NCBI RefSeq assembly: GCF_947487915.1
Contig: NZ_CANKYH010000009.1
Span: 211,177 to 275,176, forward strand
DNA: 64,000 nt
Direction of reading: 5' to 3'
DNA from: an uncultured Serinicoccus sp.
GTDB taxonomy: Bacteria > Actinomycetota > Actinomycetes > Actinomycetales > Dermatophilaceae
Made by a program: the position numbers and the translations under genes. The notes below the pieces were generated by a model. That model was given only the letters and a program-made list of their open reading frames with translations. It did not search any database and had not been told where the DNA came from. Every line of letters begins with the position of its first letter. The stretch's first letter is position 1. Of the stretch, positions 20,773 through 31,302 are shown one piece after another.

Positions 20773-22718
20773 CCAGCCTGCTCGACCCCGACCTGCGCGA
20801 GCGCTCCGCGCGCACCTGGCGCGACGCCGACGACCGGGCCCCCGTCGTGCCCGACCTCCTGCGGCCGCCCGCCCCGGGGTCGGTGGGGCTGCGCGAGCGG
20901 CACCGCCTGCTGTGGCAGCGGCACGCGCTGCGCCGTGAGCGGGCCCGCGCCCATCTCATGACCGCTCTCGACCCCGACCGCGGCATGCCCGTCGCCACGT
21001 CCCGCACGGTCATGGCCTACCTGCGGGGCCTGCTGCGGGAGCGGTCGCGCCTCGTCGTGCTCGTCACCCTCGCCAACGGCCTCGCGGCAGCGGCCGGTCT
21101 GGCCGTGCCGCTGCTGGTCGGTCGCCTGGTCAACGCCGTGGAGCAGACCGGCGGTGCCCCCGCCCCTGGTTTGGTGCGCGACATCGTGCTCCTCGTCGTC
21201 CTCGTCCTGGTGGCGCAGGCGGTCCTCACCTACGCCGCGAAGGGCCTGGCGGCCGTCCTCGGCCAGGGCGTGCTCGCGCAGGCCCGCGAGCACGTCATCC
21301 GGGCCGTGCTCCGGCTGCCTCTGGGCAAGGTCGAGTCGGCCAGCACCGGTGACCTCGTCACCCGGGTGACCCGCGACGTCGGCTCGATGAGCGGCGCCGT
21401 GCGCTGGGCGCTGCCCGAGTTCATCATCGGCGTCGTCACGGTGCTGCTCACCGTGGTCTTCATGGTCCTCAACTCGTGGGCGCTGGCGGTGCCCACCCTG
21501 GTGACCGCGTCGCTCTCGCTGTGGCAGGTCCGCCGCTACCTCCAGCAGGCCCCGGCCGGCTACCTCCTGGAGGGCGCGACCTACAGCGACATCAACACCA
21601 CGCTCACCGAGACCGTCGAGGGCGTCCGGACGGTCGAGGCCTACCGGATGCAGCACACCCGCCGCTCGGTCGGCGTCGACGACATCGAGGTGTCCTCGCA
21701 GGCCGAGCGCTACGGCCTCGTCCTGCGCAACGTGCTCTTCGCCGTGATGGACATGGCCTTCTCGCTGCCGCGGGTCATCACCCTCGTCATGGGCGCCTGG
21801 CTGTACTCGACCGGCGCCGTGGATCTCGGCCAGATCACCGCGGCCATGCTCTTCATCGAGATGTTCTACGCACCCTTCGACCGGCTGGTGGGCACCATCG
21901 ACCGGCTGCAGGTGGGCGTGGCGTCGACGACCCGCCTGCTCGGCATCGCCGAGGTGCCCGCGGACCGGACGCCGGGCGAGGACCGGCCCGAGGGCAGCAC
22001 GCTCGTCGGTCGCGACCTGCGCTACGCCTACCGGCCCGGCCATGACGTGCTGCACGGCATCGACCTCACCCTGGAGCCGGGGGAGCGGCTCGCGATCGTC
22101 GGGCCCTCCGGGTCGGGCAAGTCGACCCTGGGCCGGCTCATCTCCGGCATCCACGCACCCACCGGCGGCACGGTGACCGTGGGCGGCGTGGAGGTGACCG
22201 AGCTGCCGCTGGAGCTGCTGCGGACCGAGGTCGCGCTCGTCACCCAGGAGCACCACGTCTTCCGCGGGTCGGTGCGCGACAACGTCGAGCTGGCGCGCGA
22301 CGGCGCGGGCGAGGACGGGGTATGGCGCGCGCTCGCCACCGTGGACGCGCGCGGCTGGGTCGAGGCCCTGCCTCAGGGCCTGGACACGGTGCTGGGCTCG
22401 GGCAACCACGAGCTGACCCCGGCGCAGGCGCAGCAGATCGCGCTGGCCCGGCTCATCCTGGCCGACCCGCACACCCTGGTCCTCGACGAGGCGACGAGCC
22501 TCATCGACCCGCGCACGGCACGCCACCTGGAGGGCTCAATGAACGCCCTGCTCACCGGGCGGACCGTCGTCGCCATCGCGCACCGGCTGCACACCGCCCA
22601 TGACGCGGACCGCATCGCGGTCGTGCAGGACGGTCGGGTCGTCGAGCTCGGCAGCCACGACGAGCTCATGGCGGCCGACGGCGAGTACGCCGCGCTCTGG
22701 CGGGCCTGGACGAGCTGA
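20769..22718 (+). CDS. ABC exporter half B (membrane domain plus ATPase with good Walker motifs)
   Basis: Second subunit (649 residues) of the heterodimer. After a charged N-terminus, six membrane helices span about residues 85-370. The ATPase has Walker A GPSGSGKST and Walker B TLVLDEATSLID, but its signature reads LTPAQAQQI instead of LSGGQ. The pattern is complementary to half A: only one composite site (Walker A of B, signature of A) looks catalytically competent, as in known asymmetric heterodimeric exporters. Coupled to half A by ATGA. No regulator or drug gene is adjacent, so drug, lipid or peptide export cannot be told apart. Confidence 0.9.
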   Translation: MTSLLDPDLRERSARTWRDADDRAPVVPDLLRPPAPGSVGLRERHRLLWQRHALRRERARAHLMTALDPDRGMPVATSRTVMAYLRGLLRERSRLVVLVTLANGLAAAAGLAVPLLVGRLVNAVEQTGGAPAPGLVRDIVLLVVLVLVAQAVLTYAAKGLAAVLGQGVLAQAREHVIRAVLRLPLGKVESASTGDLVTRVTRDVGSMSGAVRWALPEFIIGVVTVLLTVVFMVLNSWALAVPTLVTASLSLWQVRRYLQQAPAGYLLEGATYSDINTTLTETVEGVRTVEAYRMQHTRRSVGVDDIEVSSQAERYGLVLRNVLFAVMDMAFSLPRVITLVMGAWLYSTGAVDLGQITAAMLFIEMFYAPFDRLVGTIDRLQVGVASTTRLLGIAEVPADRTPGEDRPEGSTLVGRDLRYAYRPGHDVLHGIDLTLEPGERLAIVGPSGSGKSTLGRLISGIHAPTGGTVTVGGVEVTELPLELLRTEVALVTQEHHVFRGSVRDNVELARDGAGEDGVWRALATVDARGWVEALPQGLDTVLGSGNHELTPAQAQQIALARLILADPHTLVLDEATSLIDPRTARHLEGSMNALLTGRTVVAIAHRLHTAHDADRIAVVQDGRVVELGSHDELMAADGEYAALWRAWTS

Positions 22719-22721
22719 GCC

Positions 22722-22744
22722 GCCACCGGCGTCCGGCCGGTGGC
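22722..22744. terminator. Hairpin between convergent genes
   Basis: GCCACCGG and CCGGTGGC, a perfect 8-bp stem with a 7-base loop, lies four bases after the exporter stop and 35 bases before the end of the opposing carboxyltransferase gene. No T-run, as is common for GC-rich actinobacterial terminators. Confidence 0.5.
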
Positions 22745-22778
22745 TCGGCTGCAGGGGGTCAGGCCCGCCGGGGCGCCG

Positions 22779-24743
22779 TCAGCCGGACGACTGCTCCGGT
22801 GCGGGGCGGGGGTCCGACTCGTCGTCGCGGTGCCGCGGGTGCGCCTGGTCGACACCGAGGTGCTGGTGCTGCGGCTGCTCCTCGTGGTTGCCGGCGTGCC
22901 GCTCCTCCACGGTCGCCAGCTTGCCGAGCGTGCGCGGCCGCAGCCGGTCGTCCGCCTGGCGCCGGAGGCGGCGCGGGTTGAGGCCGTGCTGGGCGTTGTA
23001 CCCCTTGACGATCGCGGCCCGCAGCTCCCGGGCGGTGGCCGCGGGGTCGTCGGCGTCGTGGACGATCGTGTCCACCAGCCCCTGGGCCTTGAGGTCGAGC
23101 GCGGAGGCCTTCATGGTCTCCAGCGTCATGCCGACCTGCTCGACCGTGGGGTTGGCCACGCTGTAGAGGATCGAGGCCGTCGAACGCGGCTCGGACACGA
23201 AGCCCAGGGCGCTGTCGAGCATGATCGTCTCCCGGCCGAAGGGCGTCGTCGCCAGACCGCCCCCGGAGCCCATGGCCCCCGAGATGACCGAGATCGTGGG
23301 GTAGGGGTGGGAGGCCGCCCGCTTGATGCTCTGCGCGATGGCGCGCGACTGACCCCGGCGCTCGGCCGCCATGGACGGCATGGCGCCGAGGGTGTCGGTG
23401 AAGAAGACGATGGGCAGCTCCCAGCGCTCGGCCGCCGCCATCATGCGCACGGCGTACTCGAAGTCCTCCGGGCTGGGGTTCGCCGGGCGCTTGCCGACGT
23501 ACCCCCCGGAGATGCTGTAGGACGGCTGGTCTCCGATCACCATGAAAGACTGACCGCCCAGCGTGGCCAGCGCGGCGATGATGCTCGGGTAGGCCTTCTG
23601 GTCCTCGAACCGGACGTGGTTGTAGAACGGGACGGCGGCGTCGAAGACGTGCCGCAGGAAGTACTCCGTGTCGAGTCGGCCGGCGCCTGCGGCGATCTCG
23701 TTGTAGCGCGCCATGAGGGAGTCCCGCGTGCTGGCGCTGTCGCGGTCGCGGCGCTCCCGGGGGATCTCGACCGACTGCTCGACCTGCTGGTGGTCCCACA
23801 GCGCGGCGGAGAAGCCCTCCGGCCCGGCCGTCACCGTCCGGGAACCGTTCCCGTCGCTGGTCTCGTCAGGGTCGGCGACCTTCAGCCGGTGCGTGTGGCG
23901 CCCCGAGGTGAGGACCTGCCCGATGAAGGCGATGAGCTCCCCGACATCCTTGACCAGAACATCCACGTTGCGGTCGAGGTAGTTGGCCTCCGCGCTCTGC
24001 AGCCCGCGCGGGACCTCCCGACCCTCGAAGGTCTCGATGACCCGGCGGCCGGCGAAGCCGTAGTCGGTGCCCTCCAGCGCCACGATGAGGTCGGCGACCG
24101 GCACGGCGCTGGCCGACATGCCACCCCACACCTGGCCGGCCAGCACCGAGATGTAGGGGCGGTTCGTCGTGTGCTGGAACTTGTTGGCGGCGGCCGCCAT
24201 GCGCTGCATCTGCACGAGGCCGAGGACGTTCTCGTGCTGCCGGACGCCGGAGGAGGCGCCCATGCTGATGAGGGGCAGGCCCTCGCGCTCGGCGAGCTCG
24301 GCGGCCTGCACGAACTTCTCCCCGGCCACCTCACCCAGGGAGCCGGCGAAGAAGGACCAGTCCACGACATACACGACGGCGCGCTCGCCACCGAAGTGGC
24401 CGATGCCGAAGCGGGCGGACTCGCTGGTGCCGGAGCGGGCCTCGGCGTTGCGCAGCTTGTCGGTGTAGCGCTCGATGGTGTCGCCGACGCGCCGCTGCAG
24501 GCCGATGAGGTCGTCGACGACCCGCAGGTGGCCGTACCGCTCCTGCAGGTTCACGGACTCCACGAACGTCTTGGCCGCCTGGGTGGGGTTGAGCCCGGGT
24601 CGCGACTCGTAGAGGCTGGCCACCGTGCGGGGGACGACCGGGCGACGGTCCAGCAGGTCCGGGGTGACCCCGCTGTCGCCGTAGACGTCGTCGACATCGA
24701 CGTCGGAGTCCGCCGGGTCGGGGATGTCGCGGGGGTCGGCCAT
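22779..24743 (-). CDS. Acyl-CoA carboxyltransferase with fused beta- and alpha-type halves
   Basis: Carboxyltransferase (654 residues) of a biotin-dependent acyl-CoA carboxylase. The first half (about 80-290) resembles AccD: VVDWSFFAGSLGEVAGEKF, SMGASSGVRQHENV, AGQVWGGMSAS. The second half (about 370-600) resembles AccA, with RMMAAAERWELPIVFFTDTLGAMPS split by a short stretch from RGQSRAIAQSI, and GAMGSGGG as the oxyanion region. No zinc ribbon is seen at the N-terminus. The last ~50 residues are His/Gln-rich and disordered. ATG 24743 gives MADPRDIPD. No biotin carboxylase or carrier gene is adjacent, so the partner must be elsewhere. Acetyl-, propionyl- or longer acyl-CoA cannot be distinguished here. 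Confidence 0.82.
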   Translation of the reverse strand: MADPRDIPDPADSDVDVDDVYGDSGVTPDLLDRRPVVPRTVASLYESRPGLNPTQAAKTFVESVNLQERYGHLRVVDDLIGLQRRVGDTIERYTDKLRNAEARSGTSESARFGIGHFGGERAVVYVVDWSFFAGSLGEVAGEKFVQAAELAEREGLPLISMGASSGVRQHENVLGLVQMQRMAAAANKFQHTTNRPYISVLAGQVWGGMSASAVPVADLIVALEGTDYGFAGRRVIETFEGREVPRGLQSAEANYLDRNVDVLVKDVGELIAFIGQVLTSGRHTHRLKVADPDETSDGNGSRTVTAGPEGFSAALWDHQQVEQSVEIPRERRDRDSASTRDSLMARYNEIAAGAGRLDTEYFLRHVFDAAVPFYNHVRFEDQKAYPSIIAALATLGGQSFMVIGDQPSYSISGGYVGKRPANPSPEDFEYAVRMMAAAERWELPIVFFTDTLGAMPSMAAERRGQSRAIAQSIKRAASHPYPTISVISGAMGSGGGLATTPFGRETIMLDSALGFVSEPRSTASILYSVANPTVEQVGMTLETMKASALDLKAQGLVDTIVHDADDPAATARELRAAIVKGYNAQHGLNPRRLRRQADDRLRPRTLGKLATVEERHAGNHEEQPQHQHLGVDQAHPRHRDDESDPRPAPEQSSG

Positions 24744-24794
24744 GGGGTGGAACGCTAGCAGCAGGGCACCCGCCGACCCGACAGGACGGACGCT

Positions 24795-24800
24795 GATAAT
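24795..24800 (+). promoter_or_regulatory. Candidate -10 box of the AEC transporter (leaderless layout)
   Basis: GATAAT, one of the most AT-rich hexamers here, ends six bases before GTG 24807. No ribosome binding site precedes the gene. Confidence 0.55.
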
Positions 24801-24806
24801 GGGCCC

Positions 24807-25727
24807 GTGCTGTCGGTGCTGGAGGGGTTCTCGCTCATCGCTGCGGTCATCGCCGTCGGGTGGCTGCTGGCGCAGGCCGGCATCTTCGGTCGCGACGAGC
24901 AACGGATGCTGGCGCGGTTGACGTTCTGGGTCGGCTCGCCTGCCCTGCTCTTCCTCATCGTGGCGCGCGCGGAGCTCGGCGTCATCTTCTCCGGGTTCCT
25001 CGTCGCCACCGTCGCCGCGACCGCCGCGTGCGCGGTGCTCTACCTGGTGCTGGCCCGCCGGCTGCTGCGCAGACGGTGGGCCGACGCGGTGGTGGGCGGC
25101 ATGGCGGCCAGCATCGTCAACGCCAACAACCTCGGCATCCCCATCGCCATCTACGTGCTCGGTGACGCCTCCTGGGCGGCCCCCGTGCTGTTCATGCAGC
25201 TCCTCTTCCTGCAGCCGGGCTGGTTGGCCGCTCTCGACGCGACGCGGGCGGGGCACGTGTCGTGGGGCCGGGTGCTGCGCTCCCCGGTGACCAACCCGCT
25301 CACCATCGGGACGGTCCTGGGGCTGCTGGTCAACCTCTCCGGCTGGCAGCCCCCTGACCTGCTGCTGGCCCCGGTCGAGCTCGTGGCCGGGGTCGCGGTG
25401 CCCTGCATGCTCCTCGCCTTCGGCATCTCGCTGCGGCTCTCCCCGCTGCCGGGCCGCGAGGGCGGTCTGGCCGAGCCGGCGGCCGTGGTGCTGGTGAAGC
25501 TGCTCGTCATGCCGGTGGTGGCCGGGCTGGTCGCCGGCCCCGTCCTCGGTCTGCAGGACGCGGAGGTGCTGGCGGCCGTCGTCATGGCGGCCCTGCCCAC
25601 CGCGCAGAACGTCTACGTGCTCGCCCTGGCCTACGGCCACGGCGAGCGGATCGCGCGGGACGGCGTCTTCCTCACCACGGTCCTCTCGTTGCCGGTCATG
25701 CTCGTCGTCATGGCGGTGCTCGGGTGA
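24807..25727 (+). CDS. AEC-family (auxin efflux carrier-like) permease
   Basis: Integral membrane protein of 306 residues with about ten hydrophobic segments across its whole length, of the AEC/MleP-like family (bacterial members move malate, malonate or other organic anions). Family traits: FWVGSPALLFLIVA in the first helices, NANNLGIPIAIYVLG in the centre, and MAALPTAQNVYVLALAYG near the end. GTG 24807 is chosen because GATAAT stands six bases upstream; mRNA would be leaderless. Divergent from the carboxyltransferase gene, which might hint at an organic-acid link, but that is speculation. Confidence 0.82.
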   Translation: MLSVLEGFSLIAAVIAVGWLLAQAGIFGRDEQRMLARLTFWVGSPALLFLIVARAELGVIFSGFLVATVAATAACAVLYLVLARRLLRRRWADAVVGGMAASIVNANNLGIPIAIYVLGDASWAAPVLFMQLLFLQPGWLAALDATRAGHVSWGRVLRSPVTNPLTIGTVLGLLVNLSGWQPPDLLLAPVELVAGVAVPCMLLAFGISLRLSPLPGREGGLAEPAAVVLVKLLVMPVVAGLVAGPVLGLQDAEVLAAVVMAALPTAQNVYVLALAYGHGERIARDGVFLTTVLSLPVMLVVMAVLG

Positions 25728-25729
25728 CC

Positions 25730-25735
25730 TAACCT
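25730..25735 (+). promoter_or_regulatory. Candidate -10 box of the DUF3046 gene
   Basis: TAACCT ends six bases before ATG 25742. The intervening GGAGGT could also act as a (too close) ribosome binding site. Confidence 0.45.
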
Positions 25736-25741
25736 GGAGGT

Positions 25742-25969
25742 ATGCGGGTGAGCGAGTTCTGGGACCTCGTCGAGCAGGAGTTCGGCTCCGGCTACGGCGC
25801 CGTCGTCACGCGGACCCAGTCGCTCGGCAGCCTGGGTGGCCGCACGGCGGACGAGGCCCTCGAGCAGGGGGAGTCCGCTCGCGGGGTGTGGGAGGCCATC
25901 TGCTCCGACATGGACGTGCCCCCGGAGCACCACTACCTGCCGGACCCGCCCCAGGCCGAGGAGCAGTAG
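25742..25969 (+). CDS. DUF3046 family protein
   Basis: A 75-residue conserved actinobacterial protein of unknown function. MRVSEFWDLVEQEFGSGYG, GGRTADEALEQGESARGVW and AICSDMDVPPEHH match the DUF3046 pattern well. In many actinobacteria this gene lies close upstream of recA; here it is 5.3 kb from recA with asd-lysC and other genes between, which suggests later insertion or rearrangement. No catalytic motif is visible. Confidence 0.85.
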   Translation: MRVSEFWDLVEQEFGSGYGAVVTRTQSLGSLGGRTADEALEQGESARGVWEAICSDMDVPPEHHYLPDPPQAEEQ

Positions 25970-26064
25970 CCCTCGGGTCGTCCACCCGGCCCCGGCCTGA
26001 CGTGTGCTGGCCGTGGGTCGCTCCCACCACCCGCAGCCACCCCGCCCTCGGGCATGATGCCTGC

Positions 26065-26715
26065 ATGTCGCAGCACGGGGAGGAGCTGACCAGGGCCGCC
26101 TACGACGCCGTGGCCGACCTCTACGCCGACACGTTCACGGCCACCGAACCCGAGCAGCCGCTCGAGCTCGCGATGATCGACCACTTCGTGGCGCTGCTCG
26201 GCGACGGGCCCAGTGTGCTCGACGCCGGCTGCGGTGCCGGTCGGATGCTTCCCCAGCTGGCGGCGCGCGGTTGCCGGCCACGAGGGGTGGACCTGTCGCC
26301 GGAGATGGTGCGCAGGGCGCGGGCCGACCACCCTGCATACCCGTCCGCCCTCGGGAGCCTCAGCGACCTCGACTTCGCCGACGAGCTCTTCGACGGGGTC
26401 TTCTCCTGGTACTCGACCATCCACACCCCGGACGACCACCTGGACCGCGTGCTGTCACAGTTGGCGCGGGTGCTGCGCCCGGGGGGCCATGTCCTGCTGG
26501 CTTTCCAGGTCGGAGACGGTGTGCGCGACGTCGGCCGAGGCTTCACGGCCTACGGCCACCGGGTCACCCTGAACAGGTACCACCGCAGTGTCCCGGACGT
26601 CGCGTCCCGGCTCGAGAGGCAGGGTATGCCGGTGGTCGCCCGGCTGGAGCGCGGCCCCGTCGGGTCGGAGCTGGACCCCCAGGCGGTCGTCGTCGCCCAG
26701 CGGCCTGCGGTCTGA
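26065..26715 (+). CDS. Class I SAM-dependent methyltransferase
   Basis: A 216-residue Rossmann-fold methyltransferase. SAM motif I is VLDAGCGAGRMLPQL (about residues 51-65), followed by the acidic motif II in GVDLSPEMV, motif III region LDFADELFDGVFSWYS and post-motif LRPGGHVLLAFQ. This is the Methyltransf_11/25 group; the substrate is unknown. ATG 26065 follows CATGAT by six bases (leaderless layout) and gives MSQHGEELTRAAYDAVAD; a longer frame upstream (from 25888) overlaps the DUF3046 gene and looks like a shadow. Nothing in the neighbourhood reveals the methyl acceptor. Confidence 0.85.
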   Translation: MSQHGEELTRAAYDAVADLYADTFTATEPEQPLELAMIDHFVALLGDGPSVLDAGCGAGRMLPQLAARGCRPRGVDLSPEMVRRARADHPAYPSALGSLSDLDFADELFDGVFSWYSTIHTPDDHLDRVLSQLARVLRPGGHVLLAFQVGDGVRDVGRGFTAYGHRVTLNRYHRSVPDVASRLERQGMPVVARLERGPVGSELDPQAVVVAQRPAV

Positions 26716-27114
26716 GGGTGTGCCTGCGCGCGGGTCAGGGACGGAGGACGACGTGGTGGGGTCCGGTCGGCAGGGCCGTGACCTCGATGTCCTGTATGCA
26801 CGCCTGGCGGACGGCTCCGAGGTGCCGCTGACCGCGCCCGGCGACCAGCTGGACGAGCTGCTGGCCGACGCGCCGGTACGTCTGCGCGACACCGAGGTCC
26901 GCGGCGGCAGCAGGCTGCCGAGATCCGCAGAGAGCTGCGCGACCCGACCGAGGGATAGGCGGGGGAGTCGGGCGGACCACACCCGTCCCAGCGTTCACAG
27001 CCTGCGCCGATATGTCCGGGAGGCAGGGAAATAACCCGTGCAGATGAGCACATCTCCGCAGCGGGGTGCGCGTGAGCCTTGTGTGACGCACGGGGACGCG
27101 TGGCGCCCTCGCTG
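26716..27114. other. Gene-poor spacer with a possible broken small gene
   Basis: No convincing intact gene. On the plus strand a frame from GTG 26753 or 26756 reads GRQGRDLDVLYARLADGSEV and continues LLADAPVRLRDTEVRGG. Reading then continues sensibly only after a frame change near 26910, as RQQAAEIRRELRDPTEG, ending at a TAG at 26956-26958. That may be a short frameshifted gene or chance. From 26960 on, base composition is less GC-rich (a run near 27010-27050) and no frame or RNA is recognised. Confidence 0.3.
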
Positions 27115-27268
27115 GGCCCGCTCGCCTCCGGGCCGGCTCGCCCTCAGGCCGGCTCGCCCTCGGGCCCGCTCGCCCTCGGGCCCGCTCGTTCTCAGGCCCG
27201 CTCGTTCTCAGGCCGGCTCGCCTCCGGGCCGGCTCGCCCGCTCGCCCTCGGGCCGGCTCGCCTCCGGC
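27115..27268. repeat. Imperfect 16-bp tandem array after asd
   Basis: About nine to ten copies of a GGCCCGCTCGCCCTCG-like unit with C/G and TT/CC variants, just downstream of the asd stop (27274). The array's end may act as a transcription barrier or be neutral satellite DNA. Frames crossing it are low-complexity and not coding. Confidence 0.8.
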
Positions 27269-27273
27269 CAGTC

Positions 27274-29678
<2,405 letters not shown>

Positions 29679-29809
29679 GGGACTTCCTGTGCAGGGGTAT
29701 GACGTGGCAGCCGGACGGCGGCGTCCTGACCGAAGGGTCGAGCGGCCAGTCTAGGCCGTCGGGCGCCCCGGCCTTGACGCAGGGGAATCCCGCACCCCCG
29801 CTCTCAGAC

Positions 29810-29929
29810 CCGACCGGGCGTCGCCGATGGTTGCTCTCACCCCGACCGGGCGTCGCGAATGGTTGTCCTCACCCGCACCGGGCGTCGCGGATGGTTGCTC
29901 TCACCCCGACCGGGCGTCGCGGATGGTTG
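29810..29929. repeat. 32-bp tandem array (3.75 copies) before the NYN gene
   Basis: Units start at 29810, 29842, 29874 and 29906. Each carries CCGGGCGTCGC, then a 2-base variable site, then ATGGTTG and CTCACC. Units differ by 1-4 bases. The last copy ends 16 bases before the -10 box of the NYN gene. No frame is kept. Confidence 0.85.
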
Positions 29930-29945
29930 CCGGGCGGGCGGGGCA

Positions 29946-29951
29946 TACCCT
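29946..29951 (+). promoter_or_regulatory. Candidate -10 box of the NYN gene (leaderless layout)
   Basis: TACCCT ends six bases before ATG 29958. It overlaps a copy of the window-wide GGCATAC motif (29942-29948). Confidence 0.55.
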
Positions 29952-29957
29952 CGGGAC

Positions 29958-31055
29958 ATGGATGACGAGGACCGGATCGCGCTGCTCATCGACTACGAGA
30001 ACCTCGCGCTGGGCTCGCGCGACCACCTGGGGGTGCCCTTCGACCTGCGGCCGGTGGCCGACGCGCTCGCGGAGCGGGGCAGGGTGGTGGCGCGGCGAGC
30101 CTACGCGGACTGGTCCTACTTCGACGAGGACCGGCGCATGCTGACCCGCAACCACGTCGAGCTCATCGAGATGACCCAGCGCATGGGGGCCTCGCGCAAG
30201 AACGCCGCGGACATCAAGATGGCCGTCGACGCGATCGAGACCGCCTACGAGCGCGACTACATCACGACCTTCGCCATCTGCACCGGGGACAGCGACTTCA
30301 CCCCGCTCGTGCACAAGCTGCGCGAGCTCAACAAGCGGGTCATCGGCTTCGGCGTCCGGGACTCGACGTCGACGATGCTGCCGCCGGCGTGCGACGAGTT
30401 CCTCTACTACGACGACCTCGACGGGGTGGTCCCGGCCGAGGCGGGGGCGCCACGGGGTGACACCTCCACGGGCCGTGGTCGGGGTCGCGGGCGCGGTGGC
30501 CAGGGGAAGGGCGCCTCGGCCCCGCCGGCCGAGCGGACCACGCCGGAGCCTGAGCCCGAGCACGAGGAGGCCGAGGAGGAGCCCGCCACGGACCTCGCCT
30601 CGCTGGTGGCCCAGACCGTCTCCGGGCTGCAGCGCAGCTCCGGGGGAGCGGTGACCGCCTCGGTCCTCAAGCGGACCCTGGTGCGCAAGGACTCGACGTT
30701 CTCCGAGGCGGCCTACGGCTTCCGCGCGTTCGGCGAGCTGCTCGACCACCTCGCCGGGCGCGGCATCATCGAGCTCAGCCCCGGCCCGGCCAAGGGCGAC
30801 CCCGAGGTGACGCTGCCCGAGGAGGGCGGGCGGCAGGAGGCGTTCGCGCTGCTGCGGCAGACGGTGGCCGAGCTGGACGACGGATCGGGCGTGGAGCTGT
30901 CCGGGCTCAAGGACCACGTGCGGGCCCGTCGCGAGGGGTTCTCGGAGAAGCCGCTCGGCTACGGCTCGTTCCTGCAGTTCTGCAAGGGTGCGGCGGCGGC
31001 GGGGCTGGTGGAGCTCACCCGTCGCGGGACGGGGTATGTCGTCACGGTCGTCTGA
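29958..31055 (+). CDS. NYN-domain (PIN-like) ribonuclease candidate with two OST-HTH domains
   Basis: A 365-residue protein. The N-terminal NYN/LabA-like domain (about 1-155) has ALLIDYENLAL, a second acidic site in AADIKMAVDAIE and CTGDSDFTPLVHKL, the spacing of a metal-dependent nuclease centre. A basic GRGRGRG linker and an acidic Glu/Pro stretch follow. Two OST-HTH/LOTUS modules come next: LASLVAQTVSGLQRSSGG onward (about 215-275) and AFALLRQTVAELDDGSG onward (about 295-360). LOTUS domains bind RNA, often G-rich or G-quadruplex. Start ATG 29958 is supported by the TACCCT box. Cutting or decay of structured RNA is a reasonable inference; the target is unknown. Confidence 0.85.
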   Translation: MDDEDRIALLIDYENLALGSRDHLGVPFDLRPVADALAERGRVVARRAYADWSYFDEDRRMLTRNHVELIEMTQRMGASRKNAADIKMAVDAIETAYERDYITTFAICTGDSDFTPLVHKLRELNKRVIGFGVRDSTSTMLPPACDEFLYYDDLDGVVPAEAGAPRGDTSTGRGRGRGRGGQGKGASAPPAERTTPEPEPEHEEAEEEPATDLASLVAQTVSGLQRSSGGAVTASVLKRTLVRKDSTFSEAAYGFRAFGELLDHLAGRGIIELSPGPAKGDPEVTLPEEGGRQEAFALLRQTVAELDDGSGVELSGLKDHVRARREGFSEKPLGYGSFLQFCKGAAAAGLVELTRRGTGYVVTVV

Positions 31056-31302
31056 GGATCGACCCCGGTGGGCGGGGGCGGCGACACGCGCGGCCCACGC
31101 TGCGTGATGTCGTACAGGCTTTCGATTACGGTGTCCACATGGTGTCGCCGACCGGCACCGTCGTCCACAGATCGGTGGGTGGACGGCGAGGTATGTCGGG
31201 GGTGGCGCCTAGCGTCTGACGCAGACATCGGATCGCCCATCGGGGGAGGTCCGCGGGTCGGTCGAAGGTAGGCGCGCCCGCCACGAGACGAAGGAGCACC
31301 GC

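Noticed and set aside
31056..31302. LexA-type SOS box upstream of recA
   Set aside because: I searched for GAAC-N4-GTTC and close variants and found no convincing match; a motif scan with a clade-specific matrix would be needed.
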